Assembly: GCA_023398375.1 (NCBI GenBank)
Contig: JAEWSH010000072.1
Coordinates: forward strand, 186,001-250,000
Source: Bacillota bacterium
GTDB taxonomy: Bacteria; Bacillota; Clostridia; Lachnospirales; Lachnospiraceae
Direction: 5' to 3'
Length of the DNA: 64,000 nt
Numbering within the stretch: the stretch's first letter is position 1; the number at the start of each line of letters is the position of its first letter. Of this stretch, positions 8,485 to 18,520 are shown piece by piece. The notes below the pieces were generated by a model. That model was not told the origin of the DNA, did not search any database, and was given only the letters and a program-made list of their open reading frames with translations. The position numbers and the translations under genes were made by a program.

Positions 8485-9390
8485 AAAAAAATAATTGCAA
8501 CAATATTAATAGGTATTATGACATTTTCACTAACAGCATGTGGAACCAGTGAAAATAAGGGGGCAGCCTCAACAGAAACGAAAGCAACAGAAGCAGCTGA
8601 TGATACTTCCGCTGAAGCATCAACAACAGAAAATGCTGCAGGAAAAACATTAAAAGTGGCAATGGAATGTGGATATGCTCCTTATAACTGGACACAGCCG
8701 AATGATTCTAATGGAGCAGTTCCAATCAATGACAGTTCTGACTATGCCTATGGGTATGATGTTATGATCGCAAAAACAATAGCTGAAAAATTAGGATATG
8801 AATTACAAATTGTGAAACTTGATTGGGATTCTTTAGTTCCTGCCGTGCAATCAGGCACTGTAGATTGTGTCATTGCAGGACAGTCAATCACATCTGAACG
8901 GTTACAAATGGTAGATTTTTCTGAACCATATTATTATGCATCCATTGTAGGTCTGGTTAACAGCGACAGCAAATATGCGGGAGCGAAAGGTCTCTCTGAT
9001 CTTGCGGGCGCAACATGTACTTCACAGTTGGGAACTATCTGGTATGATTCCTGTCTGCCTCAGATTGCAAATGCAAATATTTTACCTGCACAAGAATCAG
9101 CGCCATCCATGTTAGTTGCATTAAATGCGAATAGAGTTGATTTAGTAGTAACGGATATGCCTACGGCTATGGCAGCATGCGTTGCTTATCCAGATATGAA
9201 GATTTTGGATTTCTCTGCTTCTGATGATGATTTTGAAGTATCCGAAGAAGATATCAACATTGGTATTTCAGTACAAAAAGGCAATAAAGAGTTGTTAGAC
9301 GGTATTAATAGTGTCTTGGCAGATATGACAAAAGATGATTTTACAGATATGATGAATGAGGCTATTTCAGTGCAACCTCTATCTGAATAG
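8482..9390 (+). CDS. Amino-acid ABC transporter substrate-binding lipoprotein
   Basis: Extracellular receptor that delivers an amino acid to the permease encoded next. It starts with a lipoprotein signal (KK, hydrophobic core, lipobox LTAC with Cys20), followed by an Ala/Thr/Glu-rich linker and a family-3 solute-binding domain (YGYDVMIAKTIAEKLG; DCVIAGQSIT, with its Arg in SERLQ; VDFSEPYY). ATG 8482 is chosen over the in-frame ATG at 8416 because it has the SD and gives the lipobox at the right distance. The extra internal region YAPYNWTQPNDSNGAVPIND is longer than in many homologues. The exact amino acid is not evident. First gene of a three-gene operon. Confidence 0.9.
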   Translation: MKKIIATILIGIMTFSLTACGTSENKGAASTETKATEAADDTSAEASTTENAAGKTLKVAMECGYAPYNWTQPNDSNGAVPINDSSDYAYGYDVMIAKTIAEKLGYELQIVKLDWDSLVPAVQSGTVDCVIAGQSITSERLQMVDFSEPYYYASIVGLVNSDSKYAGAKGLSDLAGATCTSQLGTIWYDSCLPQIANANILPAQESAPSMLVALNANRVDLVVTDMPTAMAACVAYPDMKILDFSASDDDFEVSEEDINIGISVQKGNKELLDGINSVLADMTKDDFTDMMNEAISVQPLSE

Positions 9391-9428
9391 AAAATTAAGT
9401 CTTTCTCGTGGAAAGGAGATAGAGACTC

Positions 9429-10205
9429 ATGATTTCAGAAATGAATTTTTTACAAAGAATAATTTATATTTTACAAAACTATGGGATATCATATCTGAAG
9501 GGTGCCGGAACAACAATGGCAATTGCACTTGTTTCAACATTTATCGGATGTGTGATCGGATTTGCCATTGGACTTATACAGACAATTCCGGTAGATAAAC
9601 AAAAAGACGGTATGTTAAAAATAGGATTACTAAAATTTCTTCAAACAATTTGTTCTGTTTACGTAGAAGTATTCAGAGGTACTCCTATGATTGTACAGGC
9701 TGTTTTTATCTATTATGGACTATCACAAATATTTGCGGTACAATTAGGAATGTGGCAGGCCGCATTCCTGGTCGTATCCATTAATACAGGTGCTTATATG
9801 GCCGAATCCGTACGCGGGGGTATCATATCCGTAGATTTTGGTCAAATGGAAGGAGCAAAAGCAATTGGTATGACACATGTGCAGGCAATGATGAACGTTA
9901 TCTTACCACAGGCCTTTCGAAATATTTTGCCACAGATAGGGAATAACCTCATCATCAATATCAAAGATACTTCTGTATTGTCTGTTATTAGTATTGTCGA
10001 CCTGTTTTTTGTACATAAGAGTGTTTCCGGGGCTCTTTATACCTATTTTGAATCTGCCACCATAGTAATGGTGATATATCTTACGCTTACAGTTCTCGTA
10101 TCACGTTTGTTACGCTTGCTGGAAAAGAGGATTGATGGAGATGAAAATTACGAGTTGGTTGATTGTATGGATATCGGAAACCAAATGAGAAAGGAAGGAC
10201 GTTAA
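9429..10205 (+). CDS. Amino-acid ABC transporter permease, HisM/GlnP-like
   Basis: Membrane channel subunit of the transporter. Several transmembrane segments are visible (GAGTTMAIALVSTFIGCV, AAFLVVSINTGAYMAE and others). The conserved polar-amino-acid permease stretch runs from VEVFRGTPMIVQ through YMAESVRGGI to the EAA loop GAKAIGMTHVQAM and ILPQAFRNILP. Length 258 is slightly above the usual ~220. SD aaaggagat precedes ATG 9429; ATG 9441 is an alternative. It lies between the binding protein and the ATPase, 39 bases after the first and 1 base before the second. Confidence 0.92.
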   Translation: MISEMNFLQRIIYILQNYGISYLKGAGTTMAIALVSTFIGCVIGFAIGLIQTIPVDKQKDGMLKIGLLKFLQTICSVYVEVFRGTPMIVQAVFIYYGLSQIFAVQLGMWQAAFLVVSINTGAYMAESVRGGIISVDFGQMEGAKAIGMTHVQAMMNVILPQAFRNILPQIGNNLIINIKDTSVLSVISIVDLFFVHKSVSGALYTYFESATIVMVIYLTLTVLVSRLLRLLEKRIDGDENYELVDCMDIGNQMRKEGR

Positions 10206-10206
10206 T

Positions 10207-10953
10207 ATGGAACAAAAGAATGATATTCTTCAGATTGAACATCTGGAAAAAAGCTTTGGAACCCATAGCGTCCTGAAAGATATTTCATTTCCGGTACAAA
10301 CAGGTGATGTCATATCAGTCATTGGAGCTTCGGGTTCCGGTAAATCGACTATGCTGCGCTGTATCAATCTGTTGGAAATACCGACCGGAGGTAAGATTCT
10401 GTATCATGGGGAAGATATTACAAGACCTAAAATGAATGTGGCTTCCTATCGCGAAAAAGTAGGTATGGTGTTCCAGAATTTTAATCTTTTCAGCAATATG
10501 AGTGTATTAGAGAACTGTATGGTCGGTCAGATCAAGGTTATGAAACGCGATGCTGCTGCAGCAAAAGAAAAGGCAGTACGTTTCTTGCAGAAGGTCGGTA
10601 TGGAACCTTATATCAATGCAAGACCAAAACAATTATCGGGAGGACAAAAACAACGTGTTGCCATTGCAAGAGCATTGGCTATGGAACCGGAAGTATTGTT
10701 ATTTGATGAACCTACTTCGGCACTTGATCCTCTCATGGTAGGGGAAGTATTGCAGGTCATGCGTACGCTCGCGTCAGAAGGATTAACAATGATTGTGGTT
10801 ACACATGAGATGGAATTTGCAAGAGATGTATCCAATCAGGTAATTTATATGGATGAAGGTATTATTGCAGAATCTGGGACACCGGAAGATATCTTTACAC
10901 ATCCACAAAATCCAAAAACGAAAGCCTTTTTGCATACTATCCTGAATAAATAA
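10207..10953 (+). CDS. Amino-acid ABC transporter ATPase, GlnQ-like
   Basis: Drives amino-acid uptake. Walker A GASGSGKST, Q-loop VFQNFNLF, signature LSGGQKQR, Walker B VLLFDEPTSALD and the H-loop VTHEMEFAR are all intact and typical of the polar amino-acid family (COG1126). Length 248 is standard. It begins one base after the permease stop with SD AAGGAAGGA inside the permease end, implying coupled translation. A hairpin at 11000-11036 probably ends the operon before mutS. Confidence 0.94.
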   Translation: MEQKNDILQIEHLEKSFGTHSVLKDISFPVQTGDVISVIGASGSGKSTMLRCINLLEIPTGGKILYHGEDITRPKMNVASYREKVGMVFQNFNLFSNMSVLENCMVGQIKVMKRDAAAAKEKAVRFLQKVGMEPYINARPKQLSGGQKQRVAIARALAMEPEVLLFDEPTSALDPLMVGEVLQVMRTLASEGLTMIVVTHEMEFARDVSNQVIYMDEGIIAESGTPEDIFTHPQNPKTKAFLHTILNK

Positions 10954-10999
10954 TGAGAAAGAATTAATTTGTTTTAAACTATGTTTTGTGTTATATTTG

Positions 11000-11036
11000 A
11001 AGCGGGTGTACAACGTTTTGTGTTGAGCACTCGCTT
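11000..11036 (+). terminator. Hairpin between ABC operon and mutS
   Basis: AAGCGGGTG (11000-11008) pairs with CACTCGCTT (11028-11036) with one G-T wobble, and CAAC/GTTG extend the inner stem. There is no long T-run, so termination may be partial. Confidence 0.4.
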
Positions 11037-11067
11037 TATGCATATGATAACAAGGGAGAATTCATTC

Positions 11068-13719
11068 GTGGACACAGCAGCATTAACACCAATGATGCAG
11101 AAATATATAGAAACCAAGGAAGAATACAAGGACTGCATCTTATTTTACAGACTTGGTGATTTTTATGAGATGTTTTTTGAGGATGCAATCGTTGCATCAA
11201 AAGAATTAGAAATAACGTTAACCGGTAAAAGCTGCGGCTTGGAAGAGCGGGCGCCTATGTGCGGGATTCCATATCATGCAGTGGACGGATATCTGAATAA
11301 ACTGGTCTCTAAAGGTTATAAGGTAGCAATCTGTGAACAGGTAGAAGATCCTAAGCTCGCAAAGGGACTTGTAAAGAGAGAAGTTATCCGAATCGTGACC
11401 CCGGGAACAAACCTGAATGTACAAGCATTGGAAGAAACAAAAAATAATTATCTGATGTGTATCGTTTATATGCCAAATAAAATTGGAATTTCAATTGCTG
11501 ATGTTACTACAGGGGACTATTATTTAACAGAAGTAGATGATAGCAAAAAATTATTAGATGAAGTCTATAAATATATGCCGACTGAAATTATTTGTAATGA
11601 TGCGTTAATGGTCAGCGGACTGGATATCGAGGATCTGAAGGGAAGAATGCGTATTGCAGTTTCCGCTTTGGACTCCTGGTATTTTGATGACGATTCCTGT
11701 AAGCACTCCATTATGAAGCATTTTAAGGTCTCTACCCTGACAGGACTTGGTATTGAAGATTTTTCGGCAGGACTGATTGCGGCCGGGGCATTATTGCAAT
11801 ATCTGCTAGAAACACAGAAGACCAGTCTGGATCATTTTACTCATTTATATCCCTATCTTACAAGCAGGTATATGCTGCTTGACAGTTCTACCAGACGTAA
11901 TCTCGAACTGACAGAAACATTGCGGGAGAAGCAGAAGAGGGGATCTTTGCTGTGGGTTTTGGATAAAACTAAGACAGCAATGGGTGCCAGGACACTTAGA
12001 AGTTATCTGGAACAGCCTTTAGTTGAAATAACAGATATCACAAATCGCCTGGATGCAATTGAAGCATTGTCAAAAGAGCCTGTCAGCAGAGATGAGATTC
12101 GGGAATATCTCAATGCAATCTATGATCTTGAAAGATTGTTAAGCAAAGTAAGTTATAAATCGGCGAATCCGAGAGATATGATAGCATTTCGTAATTCGCT
12201 TGCAATGCTTTCTCCCATAAAGACAGTACTGAACGGTTTTGATAAGAAACTGCTGAATGAAATAAATGAGGACATAGACTCCTTAGAAGATATTTATAAA
12301 TTGATTGAACGTTCCATTATTGAAGAACCGCCTATCATCATTCGGGAAGGCGGTATCATCAAAGAGGGGTTTGACGCAGATATTGATACGCTGCGCCATG
12401 CTAAAACAGATGGTAAGAACTGGTTGGCGCAATTGGAGAATGAAGACCGGGAACGTACCGGGATTAAAGGGTTAAAGATTAAGTATAATAAAGTTTTTGG
12501 ATATTATTTTGAAGTAACCAACTCATATAGAAATATGGTTCCCGATGATTATATCAGAAAACAGACATTGGCAAATGCCGAGCGCTATACAACTCCAAAA
12601 TTGAAAGAATTGGAAGATACTATATTAAATGCGGAAGATAAACTGTATACATTAGAATATGATATGTTTTGCAAGATACGTGATGTCATAGCGGAAGAAT
12701 TAGAACGTATCCAAAAGACTGCAAAGGCAATTGCGAAACTAGATGTATTTGCATCTCTCTCCCTGGTTGCAGAACGCAATCAATATGTGCGACCGGTCTT
12801 AAATGAAAAAGGAATCATTAACATTAAGGGTGGCAGACATCCGGTCGTCGAAAAAATGATCGAAAATGACATGTTTATTGATAATGATACTTATCTTGAT
12901 AATGCTTCTCATTGTGTGTCAGTCATTACGGGACCTAATATGGCTGGTAAATCAACATATATGCGCCAGTCCGCTTTAATTGTATTAATGGCTCAAATAG
13001 GGTGTTTTGTACCTGCAAAAAATGCTAATATCGGAATTGTAGATAGAATTTTCACCAGAGTTGGAGCATCTGATGATCTGGCAAGCGGTCAAAGCACTTT
13101 TATGGTGGAGATGAATGAGGTCGCAAACATTCTCAGAAATGCAACTTCAAATAGTTTATTAATTTTAGACGAAATAGGAAGAGGTACCTCCACATTTGAT
13201 GGTCTTAGTATTGCCTGGGCAGTAATTGAACATATCAGTAATCGAAGACTACTGGGTGCAAAGACCCTTTTCGCCACGCATTACCATGAGTTGACAGAAC
13301 TGGAAGACAAAATGAATAATGTAAATAATTATTGCATTGCCGTCAAAGAAAAAGGTGATGATATTGTATTTTTGCGAAAGATCATAAAAGGTGGTGCAGA
13401 TAAGAGTTATGGCATTCAGGTGGCGAAGCTGGCCGGAGTTCCTGATTTTGTGATAGACCGCGCAAAAGAGATCGTAGAACAATTATCAGATAATGATATT
13501 ACCAAAAGAGTGCAGGCAATTGAAGTTGATAATAAATCTGATAGAAAAAAGGCATCAAAATTAGATGAAGTGGATTTGGAGCAAATATCACTTTTTGATA
13601 CTGTAAAAGATGAAGATGTATTAAATGAACTGAAGCAAATTGATATTAGCAATTTGACACCGATAGATGCATTGAATACTTTATACGGTCTGCAAAACAA
13701 ATTGAAAAACAGATGGTAA
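11068..13719 (+). CDS. mutS: DNA mismatch repair protein MutS
   Basis: Recognises mismatches and small loops after replication and recruits MutL. The N-terminal mismatch-reading motif is FYRLGDFYEMFFEDA (~residues 32-46). The C-terminal ABC-type ATPase has Walker A GPNMAGKST (~621) and DEIGRGTSTFDG (~700), then ATHYHELTEL. The open frame reaches back to 10981, but GTG 11068 with SD AAGGGAG gives the family's usual start just before LTPMMQKYIE and a normal length of 883; the upstream residues lack similarity and pass through the terminator-like hairpin. It is followed by mutL after 29 bases. Confidence 0.96.
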   Translation: MDTAALTPMMQKYIETKEEYKDCILFYRLGDFYEMFFEDAIVASKELEITLTGKSCGLEERAPMCGIPYHAVDGYLNKLVSKGYKVAICEQVEDPKLAKGLVKREVIRIVTPGTNLNVQALEETKNNYLMCIVYMPNKIGISIADVTTGDYYLTEVDDSKKLLDEVYKYMPTEIICNDALMVSGLDIEDLKGRMRIAVSALDSWYFDDDSCKHSIMKHFKVSTLTGLGIEDFSAGLIAAGALLQYLLETQKTSLDHFTHLYPYLTSRYMLLDSSTRRNLELTETLREKQKRGSLLWVLDKTKTAMGARTLRSYLEQPLVEITDITNRLDAIEALSKEPVSRDEIREYLNAIYDLERLLSKVSYKSANPRDMIAFRNSLAMLSPIKTVLNGFDKKLLNEINEDIDSLEDIYKLIERSIIEEPPIIIREGGIIKEGFDADIDTLRHAKTDGKNWLAQLENEDRERTGIKGLKIKYNKVFGYYFEVTNSYRNMVPDDYIRKQTLANAERYTTPKLKELEDTILNAEDKLYTLEYDMFCKIRDVIAEELERIQKTAKAIAKLDVFASLSLVAERNQYVRPVLNEKGIINIKGGRHPVVEKMIENDMFIDNDTYLDNASHCVSVITGPNMAGKSTYMRQSALIVLMAQIGCFVPAKNANIGIVDRIFTRVGASDDLASGQSTFMVEMNEVANILRNATSNSLLILDEIGRGTSTFDGLSIAWAVIEHISNRRLLGAKTLFATHYHELTELEDKMNNVNNYCIAVKEKGDDIVFLRKIIKGGADKSYGIQVAKLAGVPDFVIDRAKEIVEQLSDNDITKRVQAIEVDNKSDRKKASKLDEVDLEQISLFDTVKDEDVLNELKQIDISNLTPIDALNTLYGLQNKLKNRW

Positions 13720-13748
13720 CCTATGATACGACAGAGGAAGGAGACAGT

Positions 13749-15803
13749 ATGGCGGAAATTCAAGTCTTAGATAATGGAACGATTGATAAGATCGCTGCCG
13801 GAGAGGTTGTTGAAAGACCGGCGAGCGTGGTAAAGGAATTGGTAGAAAATGCGATTGATGCAGGTGCAACAGCAGTAACCGTAGATATCAAACAAGGTGG
13901 AATCGCATTAATTAGAGTTACCGACAATGGTATTGGTATCGCAAAAGAACAAATCAGGAAAGCATTCTTACGTCATGCAACCAGTAAAATAAAAAGTGTG
14001 GAAGATCTGTTATCCTGCTCAAGCTTAGGATTTCGCGGCGAAGCATTATCAAGCATTGCTGCTGTTTCTATGGTTGAATTTGTCACAAAACAAAATGAAT
14101 CCCTCATGGGCGTCCGTTATTTATTGGAAGGAGCAAAAGAAAAGGAAATTGAGGATATTGGTGCGCCTAACGGAACGACTGTTATGGTTCGTAATCTATT
14201 CTTTAATACGCCGGCCAGAAGAAAGTTCTTAAAAACTCATCAGACAGAGGCAAGTTATATCTCAGATCTTATGGAAAATATGGCTATGTCAAAACCTGAG
14301 ATATCTTTTAAATATGTCGTAAACGGCCAATTAAAATTCCATACTTCAGGGAACGGTGATTTAAAAGAAATTATCTACCGTATCTATGGACGGGACATCA
14401 CAAAGGAACTATTACCGATTCATTTCGTGAAAGATTCCCTGACTATAAACGGATATATCGGAAAACCTACAATTAATCGGGCAAATCGTAACTTTGAAAA
14501 GTTTTTTGTCAATCATAGGTATATTAAAAGTGATGTCCTATGCAAGTCGGTAGAAGAAGCTTTTAAGCCATATTTAATGCAGCATAAGTTTCCGTTTGCC
14601 ATACTGCATATAGAAATAAGTCCAGATAAAATTGATGTAAATGTTCATCCGACAAAAATGGAAATCCGGTTTTCCAATCAGAATGAACTGTATCAGGATA
14701 TTCTAAAAGTCGTTGGAGAGGGATTATCTGTGCAAGAACTGATTCCGGAAGTGACGATTGATTTATCACCACATGATAGAAAATCTACGGATAGTCCGCA
14801 AATAATTATTGAGCATATTTTGACAGAAGAGATTGACGAGGAAAACGATTCTGTCGCACAAATAGAGAAACTTAAATTTTATAAGTCTAATATTAACAAG
14901 ATGAATTATACACAGGTACAAGATATAGTTCCGGCTATCAAACATGAAAAGAGAACGGCTCCGGAACCATTTGAAGTAAATCGGCTGCAGGCAGACAGTG
15001 TGCAAGAAACTCCTATCTATACGGCAAAAGCAAAAAATCAGGAAAATTTGCAGGACTTCTTGCAAAAAGAACCATTTTCTAAAGTGTATGGCAATGAATA
15101 CGTATCTATAGTACCAAATAATGCAAATATTAATTCAAATATAATTAAACCTAAAGATCATATTATTGTTGAAAAACATACCCAATTGAACTTCTTTGAT
15201 GATAAAATGTTAACGAAAGAAGCCAGAAGTGAATACAAGATATTGGGGCAGATTTTTGATACCTATTGGTTAATTGCATATAGTGATAAGGTATTTTTTA
15301 TGGATCAGCATGCAGCGCATGAGAAGGTGAAGTATGAAGCATTATTAAAAAAATTAAAGGATAAAGAAATTACTTCACAAACTTTAAATCCGCCGGTCAT
15401 TGTAACACTTAGCAGTAAAGAGGAAAGCATAGTAAAACAATTTAAGGAATCTTTTGAAAAATTGGGATTTGAAATTGAAGGGTTTGGCGGGAACGAATAT
15501 GCTGTCAGAAGCGTACCAACAGATTTGTACGGTTGTAATGAAAAAGAACTGTTTCAGGATATTTTAGACGAATTAGCAGAAAATAGTATGATGAACCAAC
15601 CATCTGTAATAGTAGAAAAATTAGCGTCTATGTCATGTAAAGCGGCAGTAAAGGGAAATAATAGTCTTACGATCGAGGAAGTAAGTGAACTCTTAGACCA
15701 ATTGCTGGATCTTGATAATCCTTATAACTGTCCGCATGGAAGACCGACCATAATTTCTATGTCAAAATATGAAATCGAAAAGAAATTTAAAAGAATAATC
15801 TAG
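13749..15803 (+). CDS. mutL: DNA mismatch repair protein MutL (endonuclease type)
   Basis: Links MutS to strand removal. The GHKL ATPase part has ENAIDAGAT, DNGIGI, RHATSKI and GFRGEALSSI. The C-terminal domain has the metal-binding endonuclease motif DQHAAHEKVKYE (~518), together with SCKAAVKG and CPHGRPT, so this is the nicking type found in bacteria without MutH. Between them lies a low-complexity linker (~340-470). ATG 13749 has SD GAAGGAGA; the earlier in-frame ATG at 13713 overlaps mutS and has no SD. 684 residues, normal length. Confidence 0.96.
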   Translation: MAEIQVLDNGTIDKIAAGEVVERPASVVKELVENAIDAGATAVTVDIKQGGIALIRVTDNGIGIAKEQIRKAFLRHATSKIKSVEDLLSCSSLGFRGEALSSIAAVSMVEFVTKQNESLMGVRYLLEGAKEKEIEDIGAPNGTTVMVRNLFFNTPARRKFLKTHQTEASYISDLMENMAMSKPEISFKYVVNGQLKFHTSGNGDLKEIIYRIYGRDITKELLPIHFVKDSLTINGYIGKPTINRANRNFEKFFVNHRYIKSDVLCKSVEEAFKPYLMQHKFPFAILHIEISPDKIDVNVHPTKMEIRFSNQNELYQDILKVVGEGLSVQELIPEVTIDLSPHDRKSTDSPQIIIEHILTEEIDEENDSVAQIEKLKFYKSNINKMNYTQVQDIVPAIKHEKRTAPEPFEVNRLQADSVQETPIYTAKAKNQENLQDFLQKEPFSKVYGNEYVSIVPNNANINSNIIKPKDHIIVEKHTQLNFFDDKMLTKEARSEYKILGQIFDTYWLIAYSDKVFFMDQHAAHEKVKYEALLKKLKDKEITSQTLNPPVIVTLSSKEESIVKQFKESFEKLGFEIEGFGGNEYAVRSVPTDLYGCNEKELFQDILDELAENSMMNQPSVIVEKLASMSCKAAVKGNNSLTIEEVSELLDQLLDLDNPYNCPHGRPTIISMSKYEIEKKFKRII

Positions 15804-15811
15804 GAGCGTAT

Positions 15812-16762
15812 ATGTCAGGGAAAAAACCACTTATTGTATTAACCGGCCCGACAGCAGTTGGAAAAACAAAATTATCAATTGCATTGGCAAAAGCCATCGG
15901 CGGAGAGATCATCTCCGCCGATTCTATGCAGGTATACAAATACATGAACATTGGTTCTGCAAAAATCAAACCGGAAGAGATGCAAGGTGTTCCACACTAT
16001 ATGATTGACTGTTTAGAACCCACAGAAGACTTTAATGTTGCGATTTTTCAAAAATCAGCAAAAGAATATATGGATGTAATATACAGCCATGGAAATATTC
16101 CGATCATGGTAGGCGGAACAGGGTTTTATATTCAAGCTGTACTATATGATATTGATTTTACAAGTAATGATGAAGATATGTCATACCGTATGTCTTTAGA
16201 GGAATTAGTACGCATAAACGGCACTGCATATTTGCATGAAATGTTAAAAAAAGTGGATCCTGAATCCGCGATGCTAATTCATGAAAATAATGTAAAACGT
16301 GTGATAAGAGCACTTGAATTTTATAAGAAGACCGGAACCAAAATATCTTTGCACAACGAAGAAGAACATCAAAAGGAGTCACCATATACATTTCAATATT
16401 TCGTTTTAACAGACAAAAGAGAAATTATTTATAATAATATTGAAAAACGTGTTGATATGATGGTAAAGGAAGGGCTTGTCCATGAGGTACAGGTATTAAA
16501 AGATATGGGATGTAAAAAAGAGTCTGTGGCTATGCAGGGCTTGGGCTATAAAGAAATTCTCTCCTATCTGGACGGGAAATGCACGTTAGAAGAGGCCGTT
16601 TATCATATAAAGCAAAATACCAGGCATTTTGCCAAAAGACAGCTTACATGGTTCCGCAGGGAACGAGAGGTCACGTGGATCGAGAAGGAGCAGTATCATT
16701 ACGATAACCAAAAAATATTGCAAAGTATGGTCGCCCAGATACAGAAAAGGAGTGCAGATTAA
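15812..16762 (+). CDS. miaA: tRNA dimethylallyltransferase
   Basis: Adds dimethylallyl to A37 of tRNAs that read UNN codons. P-loop GPTAVGKTKLS at the N-terminus, the substrate motif DSMQVYKYMNIGSAK and the GGTGFYIQAV segment are all present, as is the C-terminal QNTRHFAKRQLTWFR motif. 316 residues is the usual length. It starts 8 bases after the mutL stop with SD TAGGAG, so mutS-mutL-miaA form one operon, a common arrangement in Firmicutes. Confidence 0.95.
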   Translation: MSGKKPLIVLTGPTAVGKTKLSIALAKAIGGEIISADSMQVYKYMNIGSAKIKPEEMQGVPHYMIDCLEPTEDFNVAIFQKSAKEYMDVIYSHGNIPIMVGGTGFYIQAVLYDIDFTSNDEDMSYRMSLEELVRINGTAYLHEMLKKVDPESAMLIHENNVKRVIRALEFYKKTGTKISLHNEEEHQKESPYTFQYFVLTDKREIIYNNIEKRVDMMVKEGLVHEVQVLKDMGCKKESVAMQGLGYKEILSYLDGKCTLEEAVYHIKQNTRHFAKRQLTWFRREREVTWIEKEQYHYDNQKILQSMVAQIQKRSAD

Positions 16763-18067
16763 ATGGAATTATTGCAAATGAAAAAAATATATGAGGAGAT
16801 GGGGATTCAGGAAGAGCTATATTCATTCGGAGAAAAAATCTTAAATACGCTGCAAGTTAGGTTTCAGGAGATTGACCAGATAGCTGAATATAATCAGTTG
16901 AAAGTAATTGAAGCAATGCAGAAAAATAAAGTAAGTGAAGCATGTCTGTTAGGAACGACAGGATATGGTTATAATGATATTGGAAGAGATACCCTGGAAG
17001 CTGTATATGCATCTGTCTTTCATACAGAAGATGCTTTGGTCCGTCCGCAAATCACATGTGGTACCCATGCACTTGCACTCGCCCTAATGAGTAATTTAAG
17101 ACCGGGTGACGAAATACTGTCTCCGGTAGGGAAACCATATGATACTTTGGAAGAGGTAATTGGAATCAGAGAATCGACTGGCTCTTTAAAAGAATACGGA
17201 ATCACATATAAACAGGTTGATCTGTTAGCAAATGGAGATTTTGATTACCAACATATTAAAAATGCAATCCATGAGAGAACAAAATTAGTTACGATTCAAA
17301 GATCCAAGGGATACCAGACAAGACCGACCCTTTCAGTAAAAAAAATCGGTGAACTGATTACATTTGTGAAAGATATAAAACCAGATATTATTTGTATGGT
17401 CGATAATTGTTATGGAGAATTTGTAGAAGAAATAGAGCCAACAGATGTAGGCGCCGATATGGTGGTGGGATCTCTGATTAAGAATCCCGGAGGCGGTTTA
17501 GCACCAATAGGTGGATATATTGCGGGTAAGAAAAAATGCATTGAAAATGCAGCATTTCGATTGACTTCTCCAGGTCTTGGAAAAGAAGTCGGCGCTTCCC
17601 TCGGGGTATTAAGTTCGTTTTACCAGGGATTATTTTTGGCACCGACCGTAACGTCTTCAGCTTTAAAGGGCGCTATATTTGCAGCCAGTATATATGAGAG
17701 GCTTGGATATTCTGTAATTCCAAGCAGTACAGAGTCCAGACATGATATAATACAGGCAGTTGAATTAGGCTGTGCTGAAAGTGTGATAGCGTTCTGTAAG
17801 GGAATTCAATCAGCAGCATCTGTTGACAGCTTTGTAGCACCAGAGCCTTGGGCCATGCCTGGCTATGACAGTGATGTTATCATGGCTGCGGGTGCATTTG
17901 TATCTGGGTCTTCCATAGAATTAAGTGCAGATGCTCCCATCAAACCGCCTTTTGCTGTTTATTTTCAAGGCGGACTTACTTTTCCACATGCCAAATTAGG
18001 TATTCTTAAATCCCTGCAGGCATTGGTAAATGAAGGATTGCTCAAAAAGGATCTCAATAAAATTTAA
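16763..18067 (+). CDS. PLP enzyme of the methionine gamma-lyase / aluminium-resistance family
   Basis: A fold-type-I pyridoxal-phosphate protein (Pfam Met_gamma_lyase). TCGTHALALALMSNLRPGDEIL begins the cofactor site (phosphate-binding region), MVDNCYGEFVE gives the Asp that contacts the pyridine nitrogen, and the Schiff-base Lys is in SLIKNPGGGLAP (~238). Annotated in databases as aluminium-resistance or cystathionine-beta-lyase-like, but the reaction is not settled for this subgroup. The ATG follows the miaA stop directly with SD AAAAGGAG inside miaA, so it is coupled to the operon. 434 residues. Confidence 0.85.
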   Translation: MELLQMKKIYEEMGIQEELYSFGEKILNTLQVRFQEIDQIAEYNQLKVIEAMQKNKVSEACLLGTTGYGYNDIGRDTLEAVYASVFHTEDALVRPQITCGTHALALALMSNLRPGDEILSPVGKPYDTLEEVIGIRESTGSLKEYGITYKQVDLLANGDFDYQHIKNAIHERTKLVTIQRSKGYQTRPTLSVKKIGELITFVKDIKPDIICMVDNCYGEFVEEIEPTDVGADMVVGSLIKNPGGGLAPIGGYIAGKKKCIENAAFRLTSPGLGKEVGASLGVLSSFYQGLFLAPTVTSSALKGAIFAASIYERLGYSVIPSSTESRHDIIQAVELGCAESVIAFCKGIQSAASVDSFVAPEPWAMPGYDSDVIMAAGAFVSGSSIELSADAPIKPPFAVYFQGGLTFPHAKLGILKSLQALVNEGLLKKDLNKI

Positions 18068-18166
18068 ATTGTTGATAGGAAGCCGTAAGGCTGAATTGCA
18101 ACTTATGTCGAAATATTTCTCGTGATTTTGGTATACATTGATTTGCATTTGTGATAAACTATTTCT

Positions 18167-18199
18167 AGTTACTGGGTGCTAACCATGCACTCAGTAACT
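18167..18199 (+). terminator. Hairpin upstream of the DUF4321 gene
   Basis: AGTTACTGGGTGC (18167-18179) pairs with GCACTCAGTAACT (18187-18199), 13 bp with one G-T. No T-run follows, so it may be a weak terminator or a 5' leader stem of the radC-mre transcript. Confidence 0.4.
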
Positions 18200-18234
18200 G
18201 TTATGTCATTAGATAAACTTTTTGGAGGATACAT

Positions 18235-18474
18235 ATGAGAGGAAAGAATCATTGGGCATGCTTTCTTATGATTCTGGCGGGCATTGTTGCAGGTGGATTT
18301 TTGGGTAGTCTTTTTCCAGATACATGGCTAAATTATGGACAGACCTTTGGACTTACAAATCCGGCTATTTTAGATTTAGGTATTTTGTCTGTCACATTTG
18401 CGTTAACGATTAAGATTACTGTTTCCAGTATTATAGGTATTATTATAGGTGTTTTTATTTATAGATTTATATAA
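18235..18474 (+). CDS. DUF4321 small membrane protein
   Basis: A 79-residue protein with two hydrophobic helices (residues ~9-27 and ~45-77) separated by a short outside loop containing FPDTWLNYGQ. It matches the DUF4321 family of Firmicutes, which often sits just before radC and mreB as here. Function is unknown; the setting at the head of the cell-shape operon suggests an envelope role, which is inference. ATG 18235 has SD TTTGGAGGA. Its end is followed by the unusual radC leader. Confidence 0.8.
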   Translation: MRGKNHWACFLMILAGIVAGGFLGSLFPDTWLNYGQTFGLTNPAILDLGILSVTFALTIKITVSSIIGIIIGVFIYRFI

Positions 18475-18520
18475 TAAAAACAAGGAAAATCCCATTATTG
18501 ATATGTCTGGAGAAAACATA